Positions 1 through 9,279 of a DNA stretch of 44,780 nt are shown one piece after another. Source of the stretch: Gammaproteobacteria bacterium (GTDB lineage: Bacteria; Pseudomonadota; Gammaproteobacteria; Acidiferrobacterales; SZUA-150); the NCBI GenBank assembly GCA_029880755.1, contig JAOUNW010000003.1, positions 1-44,780 on the forward strand. The letters run 5' to 3'. How positions within the stretch are numbered: position 1 is the stretch's first letter; each line of letters starts with the position of its first letter. The notes beneath the pieces are model-generated. The model made no database searches, was not told the origin of the DNA, and saw only the letters and a program-made list of their open reading frames with translations. The position numbers were made by a program, and so were the translations under genes.

Positions 1-1
1 C

Positions 2-340
2 AGCCGGGTTTCCAATAAGCGCTTAAGACGCATCCGGGTATTTTCTAACGGAAGTTACTATGGCATGAACTATGAAGACCAGGAACTGGTAATCGTCTAC
101 AAAGACGGTGCTTCAGTTAACACAGAAAGCCAATTGATGACACATCAGAAAAAGATATCAGTAAAATCACGGCCTTCTCTGGAAGTGGAGTTATACGATT
201 TCACGCATTCCGTGCGCAAAGACCTGCCGCCGGTTGTAGACGGTTACGCCGGACTCGCGGCGCTGCAGGTCGCCCTTCAAGTCAAGGAAAGAATCGCGTT
301 ATGTGCCCCCAACCAGAAAACATCCCATTCATTGACCTAG
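2..340 (+). CDS. Gfo/Idh/MocA-family oxidoreductase, C-terminal fragment (5' end outside window)
   Basis: Open frame runs from base 2 into the listed ORF; 'SLEVELYDFTHSVRKDLPPVVDGYAGLAALQVALQVKERI' resembles the C-terminus of Gfo/Idh/MocA dehydrogenases; overlaps the start of the next gene. Confidence 0.65.
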   Translation, partial: SRVSNKRLRRIRVFSNGSYYGMNYEDQELVIVYKDGASVNTESQLMTHQKKISVKSRPSLEVELYDFTHSVRKDLPPVVDGYAGLAALQVALQVKERIALCAPNQKTSHSLT

Positions 341-1425
341 GCCGGGAATACGACAATCTCGAACAGGAGTGGTTGTCCGAAGTCAGAAAAATCGGCACGC
401 AGGGCCACTTCGTTATGGGAGAAAATGTTACCCGGCTGGAGCAGGAAATCGCCGATTACCTGGGTACGCAACACGGTATCGCTGTTGCCAGTGGAACGGA
501 TGCCTTGGTGTTGTCACTTCTGGCCTTAGGTATTGGGTCGGGCGACGAAGTGATTGTTTCGCCCTTCAGTTTCTTTTCCAGTGCTGAGGCCATCAGTATT
601 GTCGGAGCAACGCCTGTATTTGCCGACATCCTGCCTGACACTTTTCACATTGACCCCGCCTGCATCGAAAAGCGAATCTCGAAAAGGACCCGCGCTATCT
701 TACCGATTCATATCTTCGGCGCACCGGCAGACATGGGTTCAATCATGCGCCTGGCGGAGGCCAGTAATGTTGCCGTCATTGAAGACTGTGCACAGGCATT
801 CGGGGCCGAATATTACAACAAAAAGGCTGGCGGTCTTGGGACGACGGGGTGTTTTAGTTTTTACCCAACCAAAATCTTGAGTTGTTATGGTGATGGCGGT
901 TTTATCAGCACAGACGATGCAGACATTGCTGCACATTTAAGAACACTGCGTAACCATGGCGCGACCGATCCATTTATGCACGCGGAAATTGGCAGGAATA
1001 GCCGCTTGGACGAGATCCAGGCAGCCTTACTCCGGATAAAACTGAGAAATATCGACCAAATCCTGGAGGCGAGACGAAACGTGGCTGAAAGGTATAACGA
1101 GCGACTGGCTGATATTGTACGGTCAGTTCCTCTTTACCCGGAAAACAGCCGCCATGCTTATAATGTATACACTATCCGCACCGCCAATCGCGACCGGGTT
1201 AAGCAGTATCTTACAAGCCATGGCGTGAACGTGGCCGTGTGTTATCCCAAACCCCTGCACCTGCAGTCAGTCTACAAACAATTAAACTATCAATACGGTG
1301 ATCTGCCCGTTAGCGAGCAGGTCTGCCGGGAAGTTCTTTCCCTGCCAATCTACCCAAACATGCCCACACAACACATAGACCGTGTCTGCGAATTAATTCA
1401 GAAAACCTCTAAAATCCTGCAATAG
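301..1425 (+). CDS. DegT/DnrJ/EryC1/StrS family PLP-dependent sugar aminotransferase
   Basis: 374 aa; 'FIDLGREYDNLEQEW', 'VASGTDALVLSLLALGIGSGDEVIVSPFSFFSSAEAI', 'EDCAQAFGAEY...FSFYPTKILSCYGDGG', 'LRNHG' typical of the family. Confidence 0.93.
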   Translation: MCPQPENIPFIDLGREYDNLEQEWLSEVRKIGTQGHFVMGENVTRLEQEIADYLGTQHGIAVASGTDALVLSLLALGIGSGDEVIVSPFSFFSSAEAISIVGATPVFADILPDTFHIDPACIEKRISKRTRAILPIHIFGAPADMGSIMRLAEASNVAVIEDCAQAFGAEYYNKKAGGLGTTGCFSFYPTKILSCYGDGGFISTDDADIAAHLRTLRNHGATDPFMHAEIGRNSRLDEIQAALLRIKLRNIDQILEARRNVAERYNERLADIVRSVPLYPENSRHAYNVYTIRTANRDRVKQYLTSHGVNVAVCYPKPLHLQSVYKQLNYQYGDLPVSEQVCREVLSLPIYPNMPTQHIDRVCELIQKTSKILQ

Positions 1426-1461
1426 CACTACCGGACCGGAAACGGTTACAATTTGGCCTGT

Positions 1462-2121
1462 ATGTCTGGCCCCGAAAAAATTACCCACTCTCTCGATCTT
1501 GTCGAAGAAATTGATGCCTGGCTACCGCAAACCCAGTGCGGTCAGTGCGGCTATCCCCGCTGTTGGGATTATGCCCGCGCCATTGCAGGGAATCAGGCAG
1601 ACATTAATCAATGCCCACCGGGCGACAGCATCACCATTACCGGGCTGGCCCGGCTCTTAAACAAACCTGTGGTTGCACTCAACACTGCCTTTGGTGTGCA
1701 TCGCCCACGCACCCTGGCCGTCATCAAGGAATCACTGTGTATAGGATGCACTCTGTGCATTCAGGCATGTCCAGTGGATGCCATCGTCGGCAGCGCCAAA
1801 CTGATGCACACAGTAATCGCCCAGGAATGTACTGGCTGTGAATTGTGTCTGCCGCCCTGCCCTATGGATTGTATTGAATTGGTTCCTTATGCATCCCATA
1901 AAAAAAATACAGCGGACCGCTGGCCGGAATACTCGATGGTACAGACAGATCGTGCACGCAATCGGATCAACGCCAGAATACTGCGCTTGCAGGCTGAACA
2001 GAAGCCTCTGCGCGGCAGACATCACAAACAGTCTGCAGAAGAAGTTACCGACCCGGAAAAAATACGCCGGGAAATTCAGGCGGCGCTGGTACGGGTGAAG
2101 GCGAAAAAACAAAATCGTTAG
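1462..2121 (+). CDS. RnfB/RsxB-like electron transport ferredoxin (orphan, no N-terminal TM segment)
   Basis: N-terminal Fe-S motif '[13 protein letters not shown]...NQCPPG' plus two 4Fe-4S motifs '[12 protein letters not shown]' and '[12 protein letters not shown]'. ORF opens at 1453 (TTG); ATG at 1462. Confidence 0.88.
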   Translation: MSGPEKITHSLDLVEEIDAWLPQTQCGQCGYPRCWDYARAIAGNQADINQCPPGDSITITGLARLLNKPVVALNTAFGVHRPRTLAVIKESLCIGCTLCIQACPVDAIVGSAKLMHTVIAQECTGCELCLPPCPMDCIELVPYASHKKNTADRWPEYSMVQTDRARNRINARILRLQAEQKPLRGRHHKQSAEEVTDPEKIRREIQAALVRVKAKKQNR

Positions 2122-2179
2122 CAACCCCGACCAAACGACTCTTCATGCTTAACCCAGTAATAGCCATTATGGGCAAATT

Positions 2180-2815
2180 ATGAATGCCGAAAAAAGAAGA
2201 AAACTGTTTGAGCGCCTGCAAGGCATGGATCCGCATCCAACGACAGAACTCAAATACAGAACCCATTTTGAATTACTGGTGGCCGTGATCCTTTCGGCGC
2301 AAGCAACAGACAAGGGAGTCAACAAGGCCACCGAAAAATTATTCCCGGTGGCCAACACACCCCAGGCCATCCTGGATCTGGGTTTAACCAAGTTTAAACG
2401 CTACGTCAAAACCATCGGTCTCTACAATACAAAAGCAGCCAATATCATGAAGACCTGTAAAATACTCGTGGAGAAACATCACGGCAAAGTTCCACGCACC
2501 CGGGAAGAACTGGAGGCCCTGCCCGGTGTCGGTCGTAAAACGGCCAATGTGATTCTTAATATTGCCTACGGCGAACCGACTATTGCTGTGGATACGCATA
2601 TTTTTCGCGTTGCCAACCGCACCGGCCTGGCGCCGGGGAAAAATGTGCTGGAAGTGGAAAAAAACCTGATGAAAGCCGTGCCGAAAGACTTCAGGCAACA
2701 TGCCCACCACTGGCTAATATTACACGGTCGTTATACGTGTATTGCCAGAAAACCCCGATGCGGCAGTTGTGTGATCTATAATTTATGCGAGTATCAGGAT
2801 AAAGTAGAGCCATGA
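2180..2815 (+). CDS. nth: Endonuclease III
   Basis: 211 aa; HhH 'LEALPGVGRKTANVILNIAYG', 'AVDTHIFRVANR' and C-terminal 4Fe-4S 'CIARKPRCGSCVIYNLC'. Confidence 0.97.
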   Translation: MNAEKRRKLFERLQGMDPHPTTELKYRTHFELLVAVILSAQATDKGVNKATEKLFPVANTPQAILDLGLTKFKRYVKTIGLYNTKAANIMKTCKILVEKHHGKVPRTREELEALPGVGRKTANVILNIAYGEPTIAVDTHIFRVANRTGLAPGKNVLEVEKNLMKAVPKDFRQHAHHWLILHGRYTCIARKPRCGSCVIYNLCEYQDKVEP

Positions 2816-3912
2816 GCACCATGGATGTTTGCACTGGCCTGAGCCACGGCAACAAAGCTTATCCGGAGCACGCGGCCAAGGCAGTAAAAAAAGCGCTTGA
2901 TCGCGCCGGCCTGTCACAGGCCAATGGTGTCTTGTTATTCCTCACCCCTGAATACGCCTCCGATCCCATTCCGGCATTACGCGCCGCGGCAAAAGCGGCC
3001 GGTTGTCTGCAAATTATCGGTTGTACGGGTGCCGGTCTGCTCACAGAAGAAGAGTGGGTACTGGATAGCCCGGGCGCGGCGGCCATGGTTTTTGGCAACC
3101 ACATCCATTTAGACATCCCTTCTACCCGGTTAACGAACGAAGAACTGCGACTGAGTTTTTGCACACCGGCAGGTATGACAGCGGATTGGCTGGACACACC
3201 CGCCCCCCGCCTGGGCGCGGTCTCGGGCGACGTTTTCGGCCAGGGGCCTTTCGTGGTCTGGAGTGGAGGACGAATTAATGATGGCCAGCACGTGGATACC
3301 GTCGTCAAAGGCGCCACCGGCGTGTTACTGGCTTCGCAGGGTGTGCATGCCTTGACCTCGCCCATCGAGGTAGCAGAAGTGGAAGGTTACGATGTCAGAC
3401 GCCTGGGCAACTACCCGGCGCTCAATGTGTTGGTACAATCTCTGCCGGAGCAGGTACGGGAAATGAAACGTCTGCCCTTCCATTTAATTATGGGTGGCGT
3501 CACCATCGGTGACCCGGCAACGGCGATTCGTGACGGTCGCTATCGGCTTAACCATATTATTTCTGCTAATCTCACGGACCAGTCCATTACGTTGTCTCAT
3601 CCACTCCATCCCGGTGAGCGCCTGTTCTGGGCCATGCGTGACGCCCTGACCGCCGAGCAAGCCATGCAGACATCCATCAAACAGGCGGAACAGCAATTAG
3701 GAACCCGGCCGGATTTTGGTTTTTTGTTTCCCTGCATGGGGCGGGGCCCGCATTTCTACGGTAATCGGGACCGGGACCTGGAGGTCATGAAATCCCGTTT
3801 TCCTGGCATGCCTATTATCGGGTTTTACGGCAATGGTGAGATCGGCCCGTTGGATGGCGCCAATCACTTGTACCAATATTCCGCGGTAGCAGGGCTTTTC
3901 AAGGCAAATTGA
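2812..3912 (+). CDS. FIST-domain signal transduction protein (FIST_N/FIST_C)
   Basis: 366 aa; 'VLLFLTPEYA', 'IIGCTGAGLLTEEEW', 'FLFPCMGRGPHFYGNRDRDLEVMKSRFPGMPIIGFYGNGEIGPL' typical of FIST_C; overlaps nth by 4 nt. Confidence 0.9.
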   Translation: MSTMDVCTGLSHGNKAYPEHAAKAVKKALDRAGLSQANGVLLFLTPEYASDPIPALRAAAKAAGCLQIIGCTGAGLLTEEEWVLDSPGAAAMVFGNHIHLDIPSTRLTNEELRLSFCTPAGMTADWLDTPAPRLGAVSGDVFGQGPFVVWSGGRINDGQHVDTVVKGATGVLLASQGVHALTSPIEVAEVEGYDVRRLGNYPALNVLVQSLPEQVREMKRLPFHLIMGGVTIGDPATAIRDGRYRLNHIISANLTDQSITLSHPLHPGERLFWAMRDALTAEQAMQTSIKQAEQQLGTRPDFGFLFPCMGRGPHFYGNRDRDLEVMKSRFPGMPIIGFYGNGEIGPLDGANHLYQYSAVAGLFKAN

Positions 3913-4095
3913 CCTTATTTCAGAGCGTGACCCCAAAAACTCTCCCTGACTGGTGAACTTACCCGTCATCGCCAGGTCTCACCCACCAGTAACGAGTTCG
4001 TTGACAAATATCAACATTTTCGTGATGGTGCTGATACCGGTTTCGTTACGGCAATCGACAATCGACAATCTAACAATCTTTAGGAGCTATGAAAC

Positions 4096-4446
4096 ATGGC
4101 AAGTAAGAACAAAATGACCCCCCTGGCCGCCGCTATCGGCGTTTCCATTGCAGCTAGTCTGGCTACCCTGCCCCTGGCCGGTGCAGCAGAAAATCCATTC
4201 GCCATGAAAGACATTGGCAGTGGCTATAAGGTGGCTGAAGAAGGCAAGTGCGGTGGCAAGAAAGACGCCAAAGAAGGCGAATGCGGTGGCAAGAAGGAAG
4301 AAGCCAAGAAAGAAGGCAAGTGCGGTGGCAAGAAAGAAGAGGCCAAAGGCAAGAAGGAAGGCCAATGCGGTGAAGGCAAGTGCGGCGCCGACAAGAAGCA
4401 TGACGAAAAGGAAAAGAAAGAAGGTAACTGCGGCGGCAAGAAGTAA
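4096..4446 (+). CDS. hvfA: Bufferin/HvfA-type RiPP metallophore precursor with six EGxCG motifs
   Basis: 116 aa; signal-peptide-like N-terminus (LAAAIGVSIAASLATLPLAGAAENPF) then EGKCG, EGECG, EGKCG, EGQCG, EGKCG, EGNCG in a Lys/Glu-rich mature region; followed by DUF692 and DUF2063 genes; SD 'aggag' upstream. Confidence 0.9.
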   Translation: MASKNKMTPLAAAIGVSIAASLATLPLAGAAENPFAMKDIGSGYKVAEEGKCGGKKDAKEGECGGKKEEAKKEGKCGGKKEEAKGKKEGQCGEGKCGADKKHDEKEKKEGNCGGKK

Positions 4447-4457
4447 GTCGTTAGTCA

Positions 4458-5318
4458 ATGGACACCAAAACTTATCCCGTTCATGGTGCCGGACTCGGTT
4501 TAAAGCGGGCCCTCATGGGCCCGCTGGCTGAGGCCTCTCCGACACAAATCAATTTTCTGGAAGTGGCTCCGGAGAACTGGATTGGTGTTGGCGGAAAATA
4601 TGGAAAACAATTTCATCGTTTCACGGAACGCTACCCGTTCCTGGCCCACGGACTTTCATTATCTATCGGCGGACCCGATAAACTGGACACCGCTTTTGTC
4701 CGAGATGTAAAAAACTTTCTCGACCAGTTTAATATCCGTTGTTACAGCGAACACCTGAGTTATTGCAGTGACGGCGGACACCTTTACGATCTTATGCCTA
4801 TCCCTTTTACCGAAGAAGCGGTTCACTATGTAGTAACTCGCATCCGGGAGGTGCAGGATATTCTAGAGCGGCGCATTGCCATGGAAAACATCTCCTACTA
4901 TGCCGCGCCTGGACAGGAAATGTCCGAAATCGATTTTATTAATGCCGTACTCAAAGAAGCCGACTGTGATTTGCTGCTGGATGTGAACAACATTTACGTT
5001 AACAGCATTAATCACGGCTATGACGCTGAAGAATTTCTCAAGGCATTGCCCGCCGAGCGGGTCGCCTATTTCCATATTGCGGGCCATTACAAGGAAGCGG
5101 AAGATTTGCTGGTGGATACCCATGGCGCGCCTGTGATCGACACGGTCTGGGATCTGCTGGACAAAGCCTATGAACATGTCGGAGTTGTGCCGACCCTGCT
5201 GGAACGCGATTTTAATATTCCGCCGTTGCAGGAATTATTAACGGAAATGGACCGCATTATTGAAATACAAAACAACTGGAGTCTGCGCAGTGAACCCTCT
5301 GCAGTCAAAACCCGCTAA
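4458..5318 (+). CDS. hvfB: DUF692 multinuclear non-heme iron oxidase (MNIO), RiPP maturase (HvfB/BufB/MbnB-like)
   Basis: 286 aa; '[17 protein letters not shown]', 'LSLSIGG', '[26 protein letters not shown]', 'MENISYY', '[17 protein letters not shown]', 'HIAGHYK' typical of DUF692. Confidence 0.95.
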   Translation: MDTKTYPVHGAGLGLKRALMGPLAEASPTQINFLEVAPENWIGVGGKYGKQFHRFTERYPFLAHGLSLSIGGPDKLDTAFVRDVKNFLDQFNIRCYSEHLSYCSDGGHLYDLMPIPFTEEAVHYVVTRIREVQDILERRIAMENISYYAAPGQEMSEIDFINAVLKEADCDLLLDVNNIYVNSINHGYDAEEFLKALPAERVAYFHIAGHYKEAEDLLVDTHGAPVIDTVWDLLDKAYEHVGVVPTLLERDFNIPPLQELLTEMDRIIEIQNNWSLRSEPSAVKTR

Positions 5319-6072
5319 CCAACCTGAATTTATTCGCAGACAACTGGAGTTTGCCGCCAATATCCGCCACCCGGATAATGCCGCACCTGCTGATATCGAG
5401 GATCGGCGCATGGCTGTCTATCGCGAGCTGTTTTACAACAATGTCGAGGATTTCATGGCCGGCAGTTACCCGGTAATCCGGGAGTTAATGGACGATGAAA
5501 GTTGGCATGCCATGATCCGGGATTATTATTCACGCCACAAAGCGAAAACGCCGCTGTTTCCGACGATGCCGGCGGAATTCCTGGATTACCTGCAGAACGA
5601 AAGAAACTCGGAAAATGATCCGCCATTTCTGATAGAACTGGCACATTACGAATGGATAGAGCTGGCCCTCGCTGTGTCGGATGAATCCATTGATATGCAG
5701 ACGATTGATCCCAATGCCAGCCTGCTAGAGGCGAGTCCGGTTATCTCACCTGTTGCGCTATCCTTAAGCTACGCGTTTCCGGTGCATAAAATTTCCCCCG
5801 ACTTCAAACCCACGCACCCGGACAACACACCAACTTTTTTGGTGGTGTACCGAAATCGGCAGGACCACGTAAAATTCCTGGAGATTAACGCAGTAACGTT
5901 CCGTTTGTTACAGCTTATCTCCGATAATCCAGTGCTGACAGGCAACGAAGTTCTTAATCATGTTGCATCGGAGCTGCCCGGACTGGACCGGGACGTGGTA
6001 CTAAAGAATGGCCAGCGGGCACTGGAAGATCTCAAATCATTCGGCATTATTTTGGGGGCCCGAAAAACCTAA
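5290..6072 (+). CDS. hvfC: DUF2063 DNA-binding-domain-like RiPP maturation partner (HvfC/BufC)
   Basis: Overlaps the end of the DUF692 gene; '[53 protein letters not shown]' typical of DUF2063. Likely GTG start at 5290; ORF opens at 5260. Confidence 0.9.
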   Translation: MNPLQSKPANQPEFIRRQLEFAANIRHPDNAAPADIEDRRMAVYRELFYNNVEDFMAGSYPVIRELMDDESWHAMIRDYYSRHKAKTPLFPTMPAEFLDYLQNERNSENDPPFLIELAHYEWIELALAVSDESIDMQTIDPNASLLEASPVISPVALSLSYAFPVHKISPDFKPTHPDNTPTFLVVYRNRQDHVKFLEINAVTFRLLQLISDNPVLTGNEVLNHVASELPGLDRDVVLKNGQRALEDLKSFGIILGARKT

Positions 6073-6161
6073 TCTGTCATGAGGGGCGAGAACCACAGCC
6101 CCCTCACTCTTCAGGCAAATCAGCATCACCAACTCAAAGCTGATTCATTTCAGGAGAATAC

Positions 6162-6632
6162 ATGGAAACCATCAATCACTATTATTTTATGGCAACAGAC
6201 AAGCTGAATTGGCTTGGTCAATATGTCGCCGGCCTGGTGTTACGTCTGCTATTGGCCTGGGAGTTTTGGGAAGCGGGTATTGAGAAATTCCGGGGCGAAA
6301 ACTGGTTTGCCGATATTCAGGGCAATTTTCCTTTTCCATTCAGCGTTATTCCTGCAGACATCAGCTGGTTCCTGGCAACCTGGACCGAGATTCTGGGTGC
6401 AGTGGGACTGGTTCTGGGACTAGCGACACGCTTCTGGAGTGCCGGTCTCATCATTCTTACTGTTGTTGCCTGGTCCAGCGTCCATGCCGGGAACGGTTAC
6501 AATGTGTGTGACAATGGATTCAAATTGCCCCTGATGTATCTTATTATGTTCATTCCTTTGTTAACCCAAGGGGCCGGTAAAGCGAGTCTGGACCACTGGA
6601 TTTCACACTACATAACCAAAAAACCCGCTTGA
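6162..6632 (+). CDS. DoxX family membrane protein (HvfX/BufD-like)
   Basis: 156 aa; 'GLVLRLLLAWEFWEAGIEKFRGENWFADI', 'WFLATWTEILGAVGLVLGLATRFWSAGLIILTVVAW' DoxX pattern; last gene of the bufferin cluster. Confidence 0.88.
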   Translation: METINHYYFMATDKLNWLGQYVAGLVLRLLLAWEFWEAGIEKFRGENWFADIQGNFPFPFSVIPADISWFLATWTEILGAVGLVLGLATRFWSAGLIILTVVAWSSVHAGNGYNVCDNGFKLPLMYLIMFIPLLTQGAGKASLDHWISHYITKKPA

Positions 6633-6657
6633 GTACATTAGCCGGCCCAGGACAATT

Positions 6658-7656
6658 ATGACTGATCTTGCTATACACCGCTTTCCACCCGACACGATTC
6701 CTGCATTTAATGAGTCATTGCATAATGCCGGTTGGTCGCCATTGCGCCGCGCACCGTTGACCGAACTTCAAGTCAATGTAGGCAAACTATGTAACCAGGC
6801 ATGCAATCATTGCCATGTGGATGCCGGGCCCAAGCGCACGGAAATAATGGCCTGGGAAACCATGACGCGCATTCTGCATTGGCGCCGGGAGTCCGGCCTG
6901 ACCAAAGTTGATATAACCGGCGGTGCTCCGGAATTAAACCCCCACTTTCGCCGATTTGTTGACTCATTGGTTAACGATGGTGTGCAGGTAACATGCCGGT
7001 GCAATCTTACAGTCTTACTTGAAACGGGACAGGAGGATCTGGCCCAGTGGTATGCCAATCGCGGCATTCGTTTGGTGTGTTCCCTGCCTTGCTACAATCA
7101 AGATAATGTTGATGCGCAACGCGGTAGAGGCGTTTTTCTCAAGAGCATTGAGGCACTAAAACTACTGAACAAGGAAGGTTACGGAAAACGGGAAACATTA
7201 ACATTGGATCTTGTTTATAATCCTAATGGCGCCTTTCTGCCGCCCGAACAAAGTAAACTGGAACTGGATTACAAAAAGAATCTGTTTGAGCAATATGGCA
7301 TTGAGTTTACGCGCCTGCTGACATTATCCAATCTCCCAATCAGCCGTTTTCAGCACTATCTGGAAAGGACCGGAAAAGAATGGGAATACTGGAATTTATT
7401 ATACGAGAAATTCAATCCAGGCACGCTGGAGGGCTTAATGTGTCGACACCTGATCAGTGTCGATTGGCAAGGCAAAGTGTACGACTGCGACTTTAATCAA
7501 ATGCTCGAACTGCCATTAGCCAGTTCCGGCCACACCTATCTTTGGCAAATTAACAGCCGGAATTTAACCAACAGCCCTATCGCTGTGGGCAGTCATTGTT
7601 ACGGTTGTACTGCCGGCGCGGGTAGCAGTTGCGGCGGGGCACTAACCGATTTGTAG
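6658..7656 (+). CDS. arsS: Radical SAM/Cys-rich domain protein (ArsS-like, TIGR04167-type)
   Basis: 332 aa; CX3CX2C 'CNQACNHCHVDAGP', 'KVDITGGAPELNPHF', C-terminal Cys-rich 'GSHCYGCTAGAGSSCGGAL'. Confidence 0.88.
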   Translation: MTDLAIHRFPPDTIPAFNESLHNAGWSPLRRAPLTELQVNVGKLCNQACNHCHVDAGPKRTEIMAWETMTRILHWRRESGLTKVDITGGAPELNPHFRRFVDSLVNDGVQVTCRCNLTVLLETGQEDLAQWYANRGIRLVCSLPCYNQDNVDAQRGRGVFLKSIEALKLLNKEGYGKRETLTLDLVYNPNGAFLPPEQSKLELDYKKNLFEQYGIEFTRLLTLSNLPISRFQHYLERTGKEWEYWNLLYEKFNPGTLEGLMCRHLISVDWQGKVYDCDFNQMLELPLASSGHTYLWQINSRNLTNSPIAVGSHCYGCTAGAGSSCGGALTDL

Positions 7657-7666
7657 CCCGCATTAT

Positions 7667-8299
7667 TCAGTCAGCAACAAACTGCTTCAGAGGTTCATAC
7701 ACCTGAGACACGAGCCATAAATCATCCCAGGTATCAATATCTTTCAACATTGGTAACAACTCAAACGTTATGCTCGCCTGACTGGCTTTATCCATCGTGG
7801 ATTTCAAAACCGAGGCTGTGCCCCACGCGATGTCCTTGAACAAAGACTGCTCCATGACGGCAAGACCAATGAGATAGTAGCCGCCGTCATCGGTGGGGCC
7901 GATAACGCTTTCGTCGTCTGCCAGGAAGTCATACGCTTTCTCTATTACCTCCCCGGGACAGTGGGGTATATCGATACCCATAATGGCAGCGGCGCCCTTT
8001 CGATTAATGTGGTACTCCATGGCACTGGCCATTTTCTGGCCCAGGTCACCTGAACCCTGGTCCTTTAGTACAATGTGTAACTCCTGCGCCAGAGACTGAA
8101 ACACGGGATGATTGCTATCCGGCGAACCATAAAGAAAAACATCGCCGGGCCAGTTTTCCACGGCATTTTGGCAACTCGTTCGTATCAAAAATTCGGAAAT
8201 CTCCGCCGCCTTTTCCGGACCGCACACGGACTGCAAACGCGTCTTACTCTGTCCCGGAATGGGGTGCCGGGCAAATAGCAGCAGATCTGGATTTTTCAC
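7667..8299 (-). CDS. TIGR04282-like glycosyltransferase (rSAM/selenodomain-associated transferase 1, DUF2064)
   Basis: 210 aa; 'LLLFARHPIPGQSKTRLQSVCGPEKAAEI', 'GIDIPHCPGEVIEKA', 'VIGPTDDGGYYLIGL' typical of DUF2064. Confidence 0.9.
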   Translation of the reverse strand: MKNPDLLLFARHPIPGQSKTRLQSVCGPEKAAEISEFLIRTSCQNAVENWPGDVFLYGSPDSNHPVFQSLAQELHIVLKDQGSGDLGQKMASAMEYHINRKGAAAIMGIDIPHCPGEVIEKAYDFLADDESVIGPTDDGGYYLIGLAVMEQSLFKDIAWGTASVLKSTMDKASQASITFELLPMLKDIDTWDDLWLVSQVYEPLKQFVAD

Positions 8300-8300
8300 A

Positions 8301-9044
8301 TTAACGGACCGCGTTATAAAATATGATTAACTTCCCCGGGGAAACACCGGCCCAAAACAGCAGCCGTAATACCCACATAGTCAGTATAGTCACTAAAATG
8401 CCGTTTTGTTGCCAGCGGCGGGCTGATGTGATGGCTTTTTGGGAAATCATGGCCGGTTGGCCAATCTCCTTGAGTCGTTTTGACAGGACGATGTCTTCCA
8501 TCAGTGGTATGTCGGGATAACCTCCCACTACCTCGAAGGCATCACGGCGAACAAATAGCGCCTGATCACCTGTAACAATCCCTGTGATTCGGGAGCGTAG
8601 ATTCATGGCTGCTTCAATGAGCCGATACCAGACTCCCGGATGATCCAGCCGGACATCAAACCGACCCCAGACATCACCCCTGCGCAGACATCGCTGCACC
8701 GTTAAAATTGCGTCTTCAGGTAACCGGGTATCCGCATGCAGGAATAACAACGCATCGCTGGCAGCCATTCGAGCCCCGGCATTCATTTGACAGGCCCGGC
8801 CTGTTGCGCACTGGAGCAGCCGAACATGGCTGCCCTTCGCGATCGCCACCCTGACTAACTCACACGTGGCATCCCGACTACCGCCGTCCACCACAATCAG
8901 CTCCTTGTACTGACTAGAGCTTAAATGCGCCAGCAATGCCTCGATGGTTTTTTCTTCATTCAAAACAGGAACAATAACGGCGACACTGGGTTCCCTGATA
9001 CGCATTGCCCTCGACATCAAGCGATCAGGATTTACCGCTGTCAC
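8301..9044 (-). CDS. TIGR04283-like family 2 glycosyltransferase (rSAM/selenodomain-associated transferase 2)
   Basis: 247 aa; 'VAVIVPVLNEEKTIEALLAHL', 'IVVDGGSRDAT', 'LFLHADTRLP', 'VTGDQALFVRRDAFEVVGGYPDIPLMEDIVLSKRL'. Confidence 0.92.
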   Translation of the reverse strand: MTAVNPDRLMSRAMRIREPSVAVIVPVLNEEKTIEALLAHLSSSQYKELIVVDGGSRDATCELVRVAIAKGSHVRLLQCATGRACQMNAGARMAASDALLFLHADTRLPEDAILTVQRCLRRGDVWGRFDVRLDHPGVWYRLIEAAMNLRSRITGIVTGDQALFVRRDAFEVVGGYPDIPLMEDIVLSKRLKEIGQPAMISQKAITSARRWQQNGILVTILTMWVLRLLFWAGVSPGKLIIFYNAVR

Positions 9045-9279
9045 CCGGACTGTTACCCAACATACTTTGTCGAGCCAGTTTCACTATGAGAATCAGGCAG
9101 GCCGAGCCGTGCAGGAAAAGATCGAATATATCGATTGGACGGGAAAGAGAACCGTGCACCAACATTTTTATTTTTTCCCACACATGCGGTTCCGGTGACA
9201 ACGGCGCCAATGACAGAAATGCTGTTACTATAACGGTGGGCAGAAAAGGCAACTTGTCAATCCATCTTATTACTTTCAT
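9025..9279 (-). CDS. Small conserved membrane protein
   Basis: 84 aa with two hydrophobic segments and '[35 protein letters not shown]', which I recall from small conserved proteins near rSAM/selenodomain loci; overlaps both flanking genes on the same strand by a few nt. Confidence 0.7.
   Translation of the reverse strand: MKVIRWIDKLPFLPTVIVTAFLSLAPLSPEPHVWEKIKMLVHGSLSRPIDIFDLFLHGSACLILIVKLARQSMLGNSPGDSGKS

Noticed and set aside
4089-4106. Possible 5-codon upstream ORF (ATG AAA CAT GGC AAG TAA) overlapping the hvfA start
   Set aside because: SD aggag at 4082-4086 is only 2 nt from this ATG but well spaced from 4096; more likely chance.
4087-4458. Minus-strand 123-aa ORF (and 4224..4439 -, 4214..4531 +) over the Cys-repeat gene
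   Set aside because: Low-complexity shadow frames of the repetitive hvfA coding sequence; the + strand 4096 frame has signal peptide, RBS and operon context.
7593-7656. Possible selenocysteine insertion in the rSAM C-terminal Cys-rich domain
   Set aside because: The frame has Cys codons throughout (CYGCTAGAGSSCGG) and terminates with TAG; no in-frame TGA seen.
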